A stretch of 48,358 bases of DNA from an uncultured delta proteobacterium (GTDB lineage: Bacteria; Myxococcota_A; Polyangia; Haliangiales; Haliangiaceae): positions 1-48,358 of the forward strand of contig CAADGB010000297.1 in assembly GCA_900696455.1 (NCBI GenBank), given 5' to 3'. The stretch's first letter is position 1, and each line of letters starts with the position of its first letter. Below the pieces are notes generated by a model. It was not told where the DNA came from. It worked only from the letters and a program-made list of their open reading frames with translations, and searched no databases. A program made the position numbers and the translations under genes. Shown piece after piece: positions 21,616 through 36,695 of this stretch.

Positions 21616-24600
21616 ATGCCACCGCGTCAGGACGACACCCCGACCCGACCGACGCCGTTCGCGGTCGCCGACGTCGACGCCTTCCGCAAGGACCCGCGCG
21701 ACGGCGCGCGCGTCGCCGCCCTGCGCCAGAGCCTGCGCGACGGCGGCCAGGGCGAGGCCCTCGCCGAGATCTGCGAGCTGCGCGCCCCGTTCGAGGCCAA
21801 CCCGGCCAAGGCGGCCGAGATCTGGGCCGAGGCTGGCGAGGCCCGCGCCGTGCTCAACCAGGTCGCGCTGGCCGAGCGCGACCTGCGCGCGGCGTGCGCC
21901 CTCGACGCCGCCAGCGAGCGTGCCTGCGCCCGCCTGTCCGAGATGCTGATGACCGCCGCCCGCTACGCCGAGGCCGGCGACGTGCTCGAGGCCGAGCTCG
22001 AGGAGCTGACCCGCCGGGCCGAGCAGCAGAAGGGCAAGCCCGACAAGGCGAGCGTGGCCCGCCGCGCCAGCCGCCACCGCACCGCCGCGCAGATCTGGGA
22101 CGAGCACCTCGGCCGCGTCGACCGCGCCCTCTACCACTGGCAGCGGGCGTGGCAGCTCGAGCCCGAGCGCACCGACGCCCTGGCCGCGGCCCGCGCCCTC
22201 TACGCCACGCTCGGCGACGACGCCATGGTCGCCAAGCTCTACCGCGCCGAGCTCGACGTCCTGGGCGAGCGAGCGGCGGCGGCCGTGCGCGCGCCGCTGT
22301 GGACCGCGCTCGGCAAGCTCGAGCTGCGCCGCGGCGACGGCAAGGCGGCGGCGGCGGCGCTCGAGCGCGCGCTCCGCCTCGCCCCCGGCGCCGCCGCGGT
22401 GCGCGAGGCCCTGGCCGAGGTCTACGCCAGCGAGGCCTGGCAGCGCGCGGCCGACGATCCCGACAGCGGGCCGCGCAAGGCCGCCGCCCTCTACCTCGAG
22501 CTCGGCAAGCAGGCGCTGGCCGGCGGCGACGGCGAGCGCGGCATGGCCTTCCTCCGCCGCGCCGTCGGCGTCGACCCCTTCGACCCCGCCGCCACCGCCA
22601 CCCTCGAGCAGGCCCTGCGCGCCGCCGGCCGCTGGGAGGAGCTCGAGCGGCTGCTGGCCCAGCGCGGCGCCCTGGCCGACGACCTCGGCGAGCGGGCGCT
22701 GCTGCTCCGGCGACGGATCGAGCTGCTCGACGCCGAGCGTCCGGATCGCGGGCAGCTCGTCGCGGCCCTGGGCGAGCTGGCCGAGCTCGAGCCGCCGCGC
22801 GGCCCGGCGGCGCGCCGCCTGCGGATCCTGCTCCACGAGGACCAGCGCTGGCGCGACCTCGCCGCCCTCATCGAGCGCGACCTCGCCGCCGCCGAGGCCG
22901 TCGCCGCCGCCGATCCCGACGCCGCCGCCGACCCCGACACCGCGGTCGCCGACACCCTGGAGCTGGCGGTCCTCACCCGCGAGCACCTCGGCGACAAGGA
23001 CAAGGCCGCCGAGCTCCTGCACCGCGCGCTCACGATCGACCCCACCAACGAGGACGCGCTCGCCCGCTACGTCGAGCACTTCCGCGCGCGCCGCGACTTC
23101 CGCGGCCTGGCCGCCCTCTACGAGTTCTCGCTGGAGAACGCGCGCGAGAGCGGCGCCACCGCCGCCGAGCTCATCCGCCGCCTCGAGGAGATCGCCCAGA
23201 TCTGCGAGCTGCGGCTGGGCGACGTGCCGCGCGCCCTCGACACCTGGCGGCGCATCGAGGAGCTCGAGCCCGGCAGCCCCAAGGCCCGCGAGGCGGTGCG
23301 CCGGCTGTCGGCGCGGGCCAAGATGTGGGAGCAACTGGTGGCGGTGCTCGACGGCGAGGCCCAGGCCGCGCAGTCGAGCGGGGAGCGCGCCGACACCCTG
23401 CGTCGCATCGCCCAGACCTACCGCGAGCGCCAGGTCGAGCCGCGGCGCGCGATCGCCCTCTACGAGGAGGTCGTCGAGCTCCGCCCCGACGACGACGGCG
23501 CGCTCAAGGCGCTGACCGAGCTCTACGAGCGCGAGGGCGACGACGCCGGGCTCGCCCGCACCCTGCGCCGGCAGCTCGAGCTCGACGCCCGCCGCCTGGC
23601 CGAGGAGCTGGAGGCGGCCGGCAAGCCGCCGACGGCGGCGCGCGAGTGGCCGGTGGGCAAGCGGGTCGAGCGCCTGACCGCGCTCCGCCGCCTGGCCGCG
23701 ATGTGCGAGTCGCGGCTGGGCGACGTCGACGGCGTGGTCTTCGCCTGCGGCGGCATCCTCGAGATCCTGCCCGGCGATCGCGACGCCCTCGACCGCATGG
23801 AGCGGGTGCTGGAGCAGGCCGGCGACGTCGAGCGCCTGACCCAGACCCTCGAGTACCACGCCGCCAGCGCCACCGGCCCGGCCGAGCGGGCGCGCGTGCT
23901 GCGCCGCCTGGCCCGGATGGCGGCCGAGGCCGACGACGACGCCCGCGCCCTCGAGCGCTGGGAGCAGGCGCTGCGGGCGGCGCCGACCGACGAGGAGATC
24001 CTGGCCGCGGTCGCCGAGCTGTACGAGAAGGCCCAGCGCTGGGGCGAGCTCGCCGGCGTGCTCGAGCGGCTCGACGCCGTCCGCTACCCGAGCGCGGCGG
24101 CGCCGCCGGCGCCGGGCTCGGCCCAGGCGGCGGTGCGCGCCCACGATCTCGCCCGCTACGCCCGGGTCGTCGACGAGCGGCTGGGCGACGGCCAGCGCGC
24201 GATCAAGGCCTGGGAGCGGCTGCGCGAGGTCACCCCGCGCGATCGCGCCGCCCTCGACGCCCTGGCCCGCCTCTACCGCTCGGCCGCGCGCTACCGCGAG
24301 CTCGCCGATCTGCTCGCCGTCCACGTCGACGTCTTCGCCGTCGACGACGTGGCCCGCGCCACCGCCGCCGCCCGCGAGCGCGCCACCGTCCTCGCCGAGC
24401 GCCTGGGCGCCACCGAGGACGCGATCCGCCAGCTCGAGCGCCTGGTCGCCGAGCTCGATCCCACCGACCTCGACGCCCACACCATGCTGCGTCGCCTGCA
24501 CGAGGCCCGCGGCGACTACCAGGCCGCGGTCCGCGTCGCCGAGCGCGAGCTGTACCTGGCCGCCGAGCCGGCGGCCAAGGTCGTCCGCGCCCTCGAGATC

Positions 24601-25179
24601 GGCGTGGTGTGCCGCGATCGCCTGGGCGACGCCGCCCGCGCGCTCCAGGCCTACGAGCGCGTGCTGTCGATCGATCCCCACCACGACGAGGCGCTGGCCG
24701 CCGCCGCCGAGCTCCACGAGCGCCTCGGCGACTGGAAGGCCGCGGTGCGCGTGCTCGAGCGCCGGCTCGGCCGGGTCGAGGAGCCGCGGGCGCGGCGCGC
24801 CCTGCTCGGCCGCCTCGCCACGATCACCGCCGAGAAGCTCGGCGATCACAAGGGCGGCTTCCGCCACTGGCGGCGGGCCCACGACGAGACGCCCGACGCC
24901 AGCACCCTGGGCGAGCTCCGGCGCGCCGCCGAGGCCTACGGGCTGTGGCGCGAGCTGGCCGAGGTGTGGAGCGAGGAGCGGCGCCGCCTGCTCGCCGCCG
25001 GCGGCGGCGGGGTCCCCTCCGACGTCGACGCCTACGTCGCCGCCAGCCGCGAGCTGGCGCAGGTGTGCGAGCGCCGGCTGTCCGACAAGCCGCGGGCCAT
25101 GACCGCGCTGCACGAGGCGGTGGCGGCGGCGCCCCGCGACACCGCGCTCCTCGCCGAGGCCGAGCGCCTCGCCGCCTAG
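21616..25179 (+). pseudogene. Giant TPR-repeat protein, N-terminal part before an in-frame TAG
   Basis: This half encodes 1187 residues of degenerate TPR-like helical repeats with the recurring pattern AxxxWExLxxVLERR...DPxxxxALxxLAxLY. There is no signal peptide or membrane segment, so a cytoplasmic scaffold is likely. It ends with AEAERLAA at a TAG (25177-25179). The frame then stays open, with the same repeat type, until 30174. The missing residue is within a helix, and one base change (GAG or CAG to TAG) would restore a single protein of about 2850 residues. The start ATG follows a TACGAT box. It may be a real broken gene, a sequencing error or a readthrough codon; the sequence alone cannot decide. 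Confidence 0.75.
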
Positions 25180-30174
<4,995 letters not shown>

Positions 30175-31808
30175 TCGTCGTCGGTCCCGGCGGCGCCGCC
30201 GCGTCCCGGCGCGTCGCCCGGCGGCGGCGTGCGCGCGCTGACCGTGACCACCCGGCTCGACGACACCCGCGGGCGCTGGGTGATGGGCGTGAGGCGGGCG
30301 GAGGTCCACCACGCCGCCGCCTCGGCCGCGGTCCACGGCCCGATCTCCGGCAGGTCGTCGAGCGCCTTGCCCAGCGCGGTCGCGTCGCGGTAGCGGTCCG
30401 CGGGGTGCTTGGCCATGCAGGTCGCGAGCACCGCCTCGAGCGCGCGCGGCAGGCTCTCGCCGCGGCGCTGGCTGGGCGGGATCAGCGGGTGGCTGGAGTG
30501 GGCGCGCCAGAGCTGGGCGGCGCCGGCGGCGTCGTCGTAGGGCGGCCGGCCGGTGAGCAGGAAGTAGAGCGTGGTGCCCAGGCCGTAGACGTCGCTGGCC
30601 GGCGACACGTCGGCGCCGAGGAACTGCTCGGGCGCCATGTAGGCCGGCGTGCCCAGGGTGACGCCTTCGCGGGTCTCGTGCCCCAGCGGCCGGGTCAGCT
30701 CGCGCACCAGCCCGAAGTCGAGGACCTTGATGAAGTCGGGCGCGTCGCCGCTCGACAGCGCGAACAGGTTGGCTGGCTTGACGTCGCGGTGGACCAGGCC
30801 CTTGTCGTGGGCCTCGGCCAGCGAGCGGGCGGCCTGCCGGATCATGTGGACGGCCCGCCGCACGTCGAGGGGGCCGTAGCCGTTGACCAGGTCGGCCAGA
30901 TCGAGCCCGCGCAGGAACTCCATCGCGATGTAGGCGATGCCGTCGTCGCTGGCGCCGTAGTCGTAGATCTTGACCGTGTGCGGCGAGGTCAGGCTGCTCG
31001 CCACCTGGGCCTCGCGCTCGAAGCGCAGCCAGCGATCGTCGTCGCCGTGGGGCGCGCTGCGCAGCACCTTGATCGCGACCTCGCGGTCGAGGTTGTCGTC
31101 GCGAGCCAGCCAGACCTCGTTCATGCCGCCCGAGCCCAGCGGCGCCTGCAGGCGATAGCGGCCGAGGCGGCGGGCGCGGTAGAGCTGGGCTCGCGAGGCC
31201 CACAGCAGGTGGCTGGAGATCGCGGCGAAGGCCAGGAGCGCGACCTGCACGAACGCGCCGACGCCGAAGTGGGTGACGCGCTCGACCGAGCGCCAGCCCT
31301 CGGGCTGCGCGATCGACGACGCCACCGCCAGGGTGACGAAGAACCCGACGAAGACCGGGACCAGGAGCGCGAGGACCCGCCGCCACGGCGACGGCACCAG
31401 CACGGCGATGGCGACGAAGTAGAAGGCCGTCCCCGACAGGTAGGGGGTGGCGAGCCCGCCGAGCTGGTGGGCGCACAGCGCCAGCAGCACGGCGGTCGCG
31501 AACAGCACCGCCGCCGTGGTCACCACCATCGCGCGCAGGCTGGCGTGGGTGGCGCGAGCGTAGAAGAACCAGCCGAACAGGATGCCGATCCCGGCGACCC
31601 GGTAGGCGAGGAGGCGATCGAGGCTGGCCTGATCGTAGACCAGGAGGCCGAGCAGGACGTCGACCGCGCCGAACCCGGCGTAGGCGATGACGCCGATGGC
31701 GGAGGCGCGCCGGATGCCCTCGACGAAGCCGGTGACCTCGGCCGTCGCGCGCGTGCGCAGCCCGCGAGCCCCCGTGGTGTGCGTGGCACCCCCCATGCCG
31801 ATCCGCCC

Positions 31809-31814
31809 ATCATA
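31809..31814 (-). promoter_or_regulatory. -10 element of the six-TM kinase gene
   Basis: Minus-strand TATGAT, five of six bases as in TATAAT, twelve bases before the ATG at 31796. No clear -35 hexamer is seen. It shares a 102-base intergenic region with the divergent microcompartment promoter. Confidence 0.4.
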
Positions 31815-31859
31815 CCACCGCGCCTCACCGCGCTGGGGTGAACCGCCGGGGTCGAGCGG

Positions 31860-31889
31860 TTGACCGCTGGCGCACCCCACGAGTAGCCT
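31860..31889 (+). promoter_or_regulatory. Promoter of the microcompartment vertex/aldolase operon
   Basis: TTGACC (31860-31865), 18 bases, TAGCCT (31884-31889), then nine bases to the ATG at 31899. It is the best promoter match in the window and predicts a leaderless transcript covering the three overlapping genes. Confidence 0.55.
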
Positions 31890-31898
31890 CGGGGGCGC

Positions 31899-32396
31899 AT
31901 GTACCTCGGAGTCGTCACCGGGACGGTCGTGGCCGAGCGCAAGGCGCAGGGCCTGACCGGCGCCAAGCTGCTCCTGGTGCAGCCGGTCGACGACACCGGC
32001 CGCCACACCGGCGACGTCCAGGTCGCGGTCGACACCGTGCGCGCGGGCGTGGGCGACCACGTCTATCTGGTCGGCTCGCGCGAGGCGGCGCTGGCGCTCG
32101 AGCCGTGGTTCGTGCCGGTCGACGCCGCGATCGTCGGCATCGTCGATCACGTCCACACCCCGGAGCGGGCGGCGCCCGGCGGCGACGCCGGGACCGCGGC
32201 CGGCGGCGACGCCCCCGAGGCGGTCGACGACGATCCCACCCTCGCCAACCCGGCGCCGCCGCGGCGCCGGCCGCAGGCCACCGCCGGCCGCAGCAAGCGC
32301 GCCACCGGCAAGCCGCCGGCGTCCAGCGGCGACGGCGAGCGCGGCGGCGACGGCGACGACGGCGGCCCCGGCCCCGGCGGCGGAGGTGCCGCGTGA
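31899..32396 (+). CDS. EutN/CcmL-family microcompartment vertex protein with long C-terminal tail
   Basis: BMC-P proteins form pentamers that cap the vertices of bacterial microcompartment shells. Residues 1-90 match the family: [56 protein letters not shown] and [13 protein letters not shown]. The family norm is about 80-100 residues, but this protein has 165: residues 91-165 form a Gly/Ala/Asp/Pro-rich tail with a basic patch [19 protein letters not shown]. The gene is first of three overlapping genes and its stop overlaps the next GTG by four bases. No shell hexamer (BMC-H) or trimer (BMC-T) gene is in the window, so this is a satellite locus. Confidence 0.9.
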   Translation: MYLGVVTGTVVAERKAQGLTGAKLLLVQPVDDTGRHTGDVQVAVDTVRAGVGDHVYLVGSREAALALEPWFVPVDAAIVGIVDHVHTPERAAPGGDAGTAAGGDAPEAVDDDPTLANPAPPRRRPQATAGRSKRATGKPPASSGDGERGGDGDDGGPGPGGGGAA

Positions 32397-32698
32397 GGCT
32401 GTGTCGCGTCCTCGGCAACGTCACCGCCACCGAGAAGCACCCGGCGTTCGCCGGTCGCACGCTGCTCGTCGTGCAGCCCCTCGACGAGCACGGCGCCGAC
32501 GCCGGCGACAGCTTCGTCGCCGTCGATCACGCCCAGGCCGGCCCCGGTGATCGGGTGCTGGTGCTGACCGAGGGCAACGGCGTGCGCCAGATCCTGAAGA
32601 TGGGCGACCAGGTGCCGATCCGCTCGCTGGTGGTGGGCGTGGTCGACGCCGTCGACGTACCCGGCGCGCCCGGCGCCGGCGGGCCGGCCCGGGCATGA
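32393..32698 (+). CDS. Second EutN/CcmL-family microcompartment vertex protein
   Basis: The 101-residue protein has normal BMC-P length. It shows [58 protein letters not shown] and the C-terminal [11 protein letters not shown] strand. The GNGVRQI loop corresponds to the family GxGxR pore-side loop. It differs strongly from its neighbour, so the pair is not a recent duplication and the two may occupy different vertices or conditions. The GTG start overlaps the previous stop by four bases and its stop overlaps the aldolase ATG by four. Confidence 0.9.
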   Translation: MRLCRVLGNVTATEKHPAFAGRTLLVVQPLDEHGADAGDSFVAVDHAQAGPGDRVLVLTEGNGVRQILKMGDQVPIRSLVVGVVDAVDVPGAPGAGGPARA

Positions 32699-33594
32699 GC
32701 CAGGCCCTCCGCGCCCAGCTCGCCGCCTGCGCCCGCGACCTCCACGACCGCGGCTGGGTAGCCAACCACGACGGCAACGTGACGGTGCGCGACGGCGCCC
32801 GCTTCTGGGCGACGCCCACCGCCACCTCCAAGCGCCGCATCACCGAGCGCAACCTGGTCGAGCTCGACGCCGGCGGCAAGCCGGTGGGCGGCGGCAAGGC
32901 CTTCGGCGAGCTGACGCTGCACCTCGCGGTCTACCACCGCCGCCCCGACGTCGGCGCCGTGGTCCACGCCCACCCGCCGCACGCCACCGCCATCGCCTGC
33001 GCCCGCGGCGGCCCCGGCGATCACGCCATCGCCCGGCCGTTCCTCGCGGAGGCCTTCGTGTCGCTGGGCCCGCTGGTGCCGCGGGTGACGCCGTCGGCCC
33101 CGGGCGAGGCGGCGGTCGCGGCGCTGGCGCCGTGGTGCGAGGACGTCGACGCCGTGCTGCTCGGCGGCCACGGCGCGATGGCGTGGGGGGCCGACCTCGA
33201 GCAGGCCTTCCTTCGCCTCGAGCTGGTCGAGCACCTGGCGCGGATCGCGATCGCGGCGGCGCCGCTGGGCGGGGTCGAGCCCTTGCCCGAGGCCTGGGAG
33301 GCGCCGCTGCTGGCGGCGCGCGCGAAGGCCGGCCTCGGCCGCGCCGGCGATCGCGCGGTGGCCATCGCCCAGGATCTGCGGACCCGCGGCACCGGCCCGG
33401 CGGCGCGCCCGGTCATCGCCTGCGCCCCGGCGCCACACAGCCCGGTCCCGACCGTCGCGCCCACCCGCTCCCCGGGCGGCGCCGCGCGCCCCGAGCCGCT
33501 CGCGCCCTCGATCTCGAGCCCGCGCCCGGCCGGCGCCGACCTCGCCGCCGTCGTGCGCGAGGAGATCATCCGCGCCCTGCGCGACGAGCCCTGA
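32695..33594 (+). CDS. Class II aldolase/adducin-type aldolase with putative encapsulation peptide
   Basis: The enzyme probably cleaves a sugar phosphate such as fuculose-1-phosphate to DHAP and an aldehyde. The 299-residue protein has the N-terminal [12 protein letters not shown] block, a catalytic Glu in FGELTLH, the zinc ligands HAHPPH (about residues 88-93) and a third histidine in [11 protein letters not shown]. After the catalytic domain (to about residue 240) comes a Pro/Ala/Ser-rich linker (243-281), then an amphipathic helix [18 protein letters not shown] at the extreme C-terminus. Linker plus terminal helix is the usual architecture of encapsulation peptides that load enzymes into microcompartments. 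The start overlaps the vertex gene by four bases (ATGA), supporting a joint function. Confidence 0.85.
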   Translation: MSQALRAQLAACARDLHDRGWVANHDGNVTVRDGARFWATPTATSKRRITERNLVELDAGGKPVGGGKAFGELTLHLAVYHRRPDVGAVVHAHPPHATAIACARGGPGDHAIARPFLAEAFVSLGPLVPRVTPSAPGEAAVAALAPWCEDVDAVLLGGHGAMAWGADLEQAFLRLELVEHLARIAIAAAPLGGVEPLPEAWEAPLLAARAKAGLGRAGDRAVAIAQDLRTRGTGPAARPVIACAPAPHSPVPTVAPTRSPGGAARPEPLAPSISSPRPAGADLAAVVREEIIRALRDEP

Positions 33595-33624
33595 CCGCCG
33601 CCGGTCTACGGAGTCGCTGAGCGC

Positions 33625-34092
33625 TCAGGGCGTGGCCGGCGCCTCGGCGTCGTGCGCGAACAGCCACCGCACCACGCCGTCGTCGAGCCGCGCCGCCTGG
33701 GCCTTGGCCAGCGCCGGGAAGTCGGCGCGCCCGGTGAGGAGCGCGCCGAGGCCGGACAGCATCGGCTCGTGGCCGACCAGCACCACCGCGCCGGCCGGAT
33801 CGTGCGCGGCCAGCGCCGCCCGCACGTCGCGGACCGCGCCCGCCGGCGCCAGCCCGCACACGCTCTCGATCGGGCCGGTCCACTCCAGCGCCGCCGCCAC
33901 CAGCTCGGCGGTCATGACCGCGCGCACCAGGGGGCTCGTCCACACCGCGGTCGGCGCGCAGTCGTGCCAGCGCAGGCGCTGGCCGAGCGCGCGGGCCTGG
34001 TCGCGGCCGCGCGCGCTCAGGTGCCGGACCTCGTCGGGCAGGCCCGGCGCCTCGTCGACGGCGTCGGCGTGGCGCACCAGGAAGACGATCAC
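33625..34092 (-). CDS. SixA-like phosphohistidine phosphatase
   Basis: A small histidine-phosphatase-superfamily protein of about 155 residues. The catalytic VFLVRHADAVDE lies at the N-terminus, the second-half AVWTSPLVRAVMTAELV carries the SPLxRxxxTAE block, and VVLVGHEPMLSGL contains the second catalytic histidine. The size and the short RHADA motif match SixA, which dephosphorylates phosphohistidine proteins (in E. coli, the NPr phosphotransferase protein). The GTG at 34092 is chosen because the family begins at this strand and because a TTGACA lies at 34123-34128, so the longer TTG-started frame would begin inside the promoter. It is divergent from the lipoprotein gene. Confidence 0.87.
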   Translation of the reverse strand: MIVFLVRHADAVDEAPGLPDEVRHLSARGRDQARALGQRLRWHDCAPTAVWTSPLVRAVMTAELVAAALEWTGPIESVCGLAPAGAVRDVRAALAAHDPAGAVVLVGHEPMLSGLGALLTGRADFPALAKAQAARLDDGVVRWLFAHDAEAPATP

Positions 34093-34098
34093 CCGGTC

Positions 34099-34128
34099 AG
34101 CTTCGACGGCCGGCGCGCGTGCTGTCAA
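34099..34128 (-). promoter_or_regulatory. Promoter of the sixA-like gene
   Basis: On the minus strand, a perfect TTGACA -35 (34128-34123), 18 bases, GAAGCT (34104-34099), then six bases to the GTG. The -10 is weak, but the spacing matches other candidates in the window. Confidence 0.4.
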
Positions 34129-34184
34129 CCACGCTCGTCCGTCGCCGCGCCCCCTCGCGGCCGGGTTTCTGGCATCGTCCGGTC

Positions 34185-35930
34185 ATGGGGGAACCCCGCG
34201 CCTACCGTCCTGTCCCCGCCCGCCCGGCGCTCGCCGCCGCCGCCGCCGCCGCCGCGCTCGCCACCGTCGCCGCCTGCGGGGGCGACGACGACCCGCTCCC
34301 CCTCGATCTCGACGCCGCCACCGACGCCCGGCCCGCCGACGCCGCCCCCGACGCCGCGCCCGACGCCGCCACCGGCGCCCCGGCGCTCGCCCTCGACGCC
34401 GCCAGCTACGACCTCGGCCCGACGCCGGTCCTGGTCACCGGCGAGACCCGCGCCGCCACCCTGACCCTGACCAACAGCGGCGACGCGCCGGCCACCGGCC
34501 TCACCCTCGCGGCGAGCCCGGCCACCGCCGAGCTGCGCCTCCTCAGCAACTGCGGCGCCGCGCTGGCGGCGCAGGCGTCGTGCACGATCCTGGCCCAGCT
34601 CGATCCGACCATCGCCGGCGCCAAGACCTTCGTCGTCACCGTGGCCGCGGCCGAGGGCGCCGGCCCCAGCGCCACGGTCACCGGCCTGGCCGGGGCCCGG
34701 GTGCGCCTCAGCCTGTCGACCGTCGCGGTCGGCACCACCACCACCGACGGCCGCGTGGTGTCGGCGCCGGCCGGCCTCGACTGCGGCCTGGGCATGACCG
34801 CGTGCGAGCACGTCTTCACCACCGCGGCGCCCATCGTCCTGACCGCGACCGACGACGGCAACGGCACCCTGTCGGAGTGGGGCGCGCCCGACTGTCCGGT
34901 CACCGGACCCTGCACCCTGGCCCCGACCCGCAACCACACCCTGCCCACGACCTTCCCCGCCCCGCTCGCGGTCACCAGCGCCAGCCCCGCCGGCACCGCC
35001 GACCAGGCCGACGGCGTCGCCCTCGACAGCGATCTCGGCGTCGTCCTCGCCGGGCGCCGCGGCGACCAGGCGCTGGTGACCCGGCTCGACGGCGTGGCCG
35101 GCGAGGTCGTCACCGCCGCCACCTTCGGCCCGGCGCCGCGCCACGCCCTCGCGGTCGCCGTCGCCGCCGACCGCACGATCGCCACCGCCGGCGTCGAGGG
35201 CGACGACCTGGTGGTGGCCAGCGCGCCGCTCGATCTCCAGACCGAGCCGGTCAAGCACCTGCGCAGCGGCGGCGCCGGCCGCGGCCGCGCGATCTGCCAC
35301 GACGCGATGAACCGGATCTACGCGGCCGGCGATCAGGGCAGCCGGATGGCGTGGGGCCGGTGGCCGGCGGGCGCGTCGACCCCGGAGTGGTTCGTCGACG
35401 CCACCACGCCGTCGGGCACGGCGCTCGCCGTCGCCTGCGACGCCGAGGTGCTGTGGGTGGGTGGCGCCCTCGCCGACCAGACCGGCTGGCTCGGCAAGCT
35501 CGACGCCGCCACCGGCGCCGTGCTCACCCCGACCCCCGTCGCCGGCACCCGCAAGGTCGGCGGGGTCGCGACCTCGGCCGCCCTGGGCGCCGGCCACGTC
35601 GTGGTCGCCGGCTCCACCGCCGACACCCTGGTGGTGCGTCGCTACGACGAGGCCCTCGCCGAGGTCTGGACCCGGACCTTCGCCGCCGCGGCCGACGTCA
35701 CCCCCGGCGTCGCGATCGACCCGGTCACCGGCGCGATCTACGTCGCCTACGTCACCACCGGCGGCTGCGCGCTGCGCAAGCTCACCGCCGCCGGCGCCCC
35801 GGTCTGGGTGCGCAGCGGCCTGGGCGCGCACTGCCAGGCGGTCGCCGCCGACGGCGACGGCGCGGTGGTGGCCGGCTGGACCACGGTCGGCGCCGATCGC
35901 AAGTACTTCGTCCGCAAGTACTTCCACTGA
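34185..35930 (+). CDS. Lipoprotein with HYDIN/choice-of-anchor-type Ig domain and beta-strand-rich C-terminus
   Basis: The 581-residue product starts MGEPRAYRPVPARPALAAAA. Its lipobox ends LATVAAC (cysteine near residue 30) and is followed by a DDD/DAA-rich tether typical of myxobacterial lipoproteins. Residues about 70-165 (YDLGPTPVLVTGETRAATLTLTNSGDAPATGL; CGAALAAQASCTILAQLDP) match the Ig-like HYDIN/ASPM family. From about residue 280 the chain reads as a beta-propeller-like series of short repeats (GVALDSDLGVVLAGRRGDQALVTRLDG; AVAADRTIATAGVEGDDLVVA). No catalytic residues are recognised. A surface-exposed role is likely. The ATG at 34185 is picked for its signal peptide. Confidence 0.8.
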   Translation: MGEPRAYRPVPARPALAAAAAAAALATVAACGGDDDPLPLDLDAATDARPADAAPDAAPDAATGAPALALDAASYDLGPTPVLVTGETRAATLTLTNSGDAPATGLTLAASPATAELRLLSNCGAALAAQASCTILAQLDPTIAGAKTFVVTVAAAEGAGPSATVTGLAGARVRLSLSTVAVGTTTTDGRVVSAPAGLDCGLGMTACEHVFTTAAPIVLTATDDGNGTLSEWGAPDCPVTGPCTLAPTRNHTLPTTFPAPLAVTSASPAGTADQADGVALDSDLGVVLAGRRGDQALVTRLDGVAGEVVTAATFGPAPRHALAVAVAADRTIATAGVEGDDLVVASAPLDLQTEPVKHLRSGGAGRGRAICHDAMNRIYAAGDQGSRMAWGRWPAGASTPEWFVDATTPSGTALAVACDAEVLWVGGALADQTGWLGKLDAATGAVLTPTPVAGTRKVGGVATSAALGAGHVVVAGSTADTLVVRRYDEALAEVWTRTFAAAADVTPGVAIDPVTGAIYVAYVTTGGCALRKLTAAGAPVWVRSGLGAHCQAVAADGDGAVVAGWTTVGADRKYFVRKYFH

Positions 35931-35954
35931 GGAGGGCGCGCCGCCCTCCCTCGA

Positions 35955-36572
35955 TCAGGCGCGGCCGCGGACGCCGGAGAACGCGGCGCCGATGAGGCCG
36001 GCGCCCTCGAGGACCGCCGCGGCCTGCGCCTCGGCCTCGGTCAGCGGCCCCTCGTTGCCGAGCACGCGCACCACGCCGAGGATGGTGTCGGCGTCGAAGC
36101 GGGCGTCGATGTGGATGTCGAACAGGGCGGCGAGCGCCTGGCACGCGGCCGCCGGCATGGGGCGGAACGCGTTGCACAGCGCGTCGGCGAGCGCCGCGTC
36201 GTAGTGGGCCGCGCGCACGAACGAGACCAGCGACGCCGGCGGGAAGGTGAAGACCTTGCGCTGGATCGCCGTGACGTTGTCGACCCCGGCGGCCACGCGC
36301 AGGGCGTTGGTCAGGGTGCCCCACAGCATCGCCGTCGGCGACAGGATCGCGTAGCGCACGTTGTCGTAGTAGGCGCGCACGGCGTCGTAGGCGCGCTGCA
36401 CCTCGGGGCTCGCCGGCGGCGGCGCGGTGCCGGTGACGTCGGCGAGCTGCTGGCGGAGGACGCCGTGGAGGAGGTCGTTGCCTCCGTCGTGGCGATCCCG
36501 CCAGGTGTCGAGGACGCGGGCCAGCCCCGTGCGCAGGAGATCGGATGTCTGGGTCGAGGTCACCACTGTCAT
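35955..36572 (-). CDS. Hypothetical alpha-helical protein
   Basis: The 205-residue protein is not recognised. It looks soluble and mostly helical, with no signal peptide or membrane segment. Features include aromatic-rich AYDAVRAYYDNVRYAILSP, a central FTFPPASLVSFVRAAHYDAALADAL and a Gly/Ala-rich C-terminus. Codon use matches the neighbours. It lies downstream of, and in the same direction as, the two lipoprotein genes at 36696 and 37236, separated from them by 123 bases containing GC hairpins. Its 3' end is 24 bases from the convergent lipoprotein gene. Function unknown. Confidence 0.6.
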   Translation of the reverse strand: MTVVTSTQTSDLLRTGLARVLDTWRDRHDGGNDLLHGVLRQQLADVTGTAPPPASPEVQRAYDAVRAYYDNVRYAILSPTAMLWGTLTNALRVAAGVDNVTAIQRKVFTFPPASLVSFVRAAHYDAALADALCNAFRPMPAAACQALAALFDIHIDARFDADTILGVVRVLGNEGPLTEAEAQAAAVLEGAGLIGAAFSGVRGRA

Positions 36573-36621
36573 GCTACGCCCCGGGCGGCGCGGCGGGCAG
36601 AAATTCTGGCGTGCGCGACCG

Positions 36622-36683
36622 GCGGCGCCTCCTGAGGCGCCTTCAGCAGGTCCGGCGGGCGGACATCGCCCGCCGCGGGCCCC
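36622..36683. other. GC-rich hairpins between two minus-strand genes
   Basis: One palindromic arm pair GGCGCCTC/GAGGCGCC with a two-base loop lies at about 36626-36643, and a second, GGCGGGC with GCCCGCC, at about 36655-36675. They follow the small lipoprotein gene on the minus strand. There is no T-run on either side, so an intrinsic terminator is only possible, not shown. Confidence 0.35.
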
Positions 36684-36695
36684 CTGGCGGCCCCG

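Noticed and set aside
34093..34128. TTG at 34128 as start of the SixA-like gene
   Set aside because: That TTG is the beginning of a TTGACA -35 hexamer, and the family begins at the GTG at 34092.
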